Part shown: positions 63,882 to 64,000 of the stretch, in pieces | Position numbering within the stretch: position 1 is the first letter of the stretch | Layout of the letters: the number at the start of each line of letters is the position of its first letter | NCBI GenBank assembly: GCA_002077065.1 | Contig: NAJO01000009.1 | Location: forward strand, 868,001 to 932,000 | Length of the DNA stretch: 64,000 nt | Direction: 5' to 3' | Origin: Cryoendolithus antarcticus | Lineage: Eukaryota > Ascomycota > Dothideomycetes > Cladosporiales > Cladosporiaceae | Position numbers and translations under genes: made by a program | The notes under the pieces: model-generated | Database searches by the model: none | What the model was told of the DNA's origin: nothing | What the model saw: only the letters and a program-made list of their open reading frames with translations

Positions 63882-64000
63882 ATGGCTCCCCGCCCTCCAC
63901 CTTCCGCAAGTAACGCAGCATGACGACAGCGGATGAAATCGAAAGTCTGGGTCAATATGCGGGCTCACATGTCATTCGCTGTAGTGATGACAAGCTCGCC
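63882..64000 (+). CDS. 5' end of a partial, unidentified gene
   Basis: ATG at 63882 follows a pyrimidine-rich leader (CCTCCACA). Nine codons (MAPRPPPSA) reach a possible donor GTAACG at 63910; reading through instead stops after 12 codons. The rest would lie beyond the window, so the product cannot be named. The leader and short first exon resemble fungal ribosomal-protein and other strongly expressed genes, but that is a guess. Confidence 0.3.

Overview
This 64 kb window is nuclear DNA of a filamentous ascomycete. The evidence is short GT-AG introns of about 48-100 nt with branch sites such as TACTAAC or CTAAC, several HET-domain (heterokaryon incompatibility) genes, a fungal SAT4/rhodopsin-like membrane protein gene, and fungal forms of Bir1, Sli15/INCENP, Sfi1, Top2, Hub1 and Snu23. 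The gene complement suggests Pezizomycotina, perhaps Dothideomycetes; the class is inference. I found no rRNA, tRNA, CRISPR array or intact transposon.

Layout. 0-3 kb: the end of an uncharacterised protein and the first HET gene (minus strand). 3.6-9.7 kb: an MFS transporter, BIR1 (minus strand) and TAM41 (plus strand), the last two sharing a short divergent promoter. 10-15.2 kb: three more HET-domain loci in tandem on the plus strand. One looks intact, one has an apparent frameshift, and one lost its start codon and carries an in-frame stop. 15.4-27 kb: a mitochondrial acyl-CoA dehydrogenase, a long-form Hub1/UBL5, INCENP/Sli15, an M20 metallopeptidase and an Mss116-type mitochondrial helicase. 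27.4-34.6 kb: a gene-poor accessory stretch with small Gln/Arg/Glu-rich coiled-coil ORFs (two related copies and a probable decayed third), a SAM methyltransferase and a damaged rhodopsin-like gene. 34.6-39 kb: an eight-exon APC amino acid/choline permease and a divergent ankyrin-repeat protein. 39.3-64 kb: compact housekeeping DNA with TOP2, SNU23, a TBC Rab-GAP, a glutathione transferase, a reticulon, a twin CX9C protein, SFI1, a phosphoglycerate-mutase family phosphatase, a PRKRIP1-like splicing factor and a probable RPC17. A possible first exon sits at the right edge.

Two themes stand out. Chromosome segregation genes are over-represented: two chromosomal passenger subunits (Bir1 and INCENP) plus topoisomerase II and Sfi1. 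Three spliceosome-linked genes (Hub1, Snu23, PRKRIP1-like) are also present. This is linkage, not an operon. The most unusual parts are the HET family cluster, which mixes intact and broken copies and one copy with a 210-nt internal repeat, and the unrecognised coiled-coil family ending in a Trp-Gly-x-Gly-Arg tail.

Intron boundaries were read by eye from splice consensus, reading phase and family conservation. Where start codons moved from the longest ORF, the reason is given in the entry.
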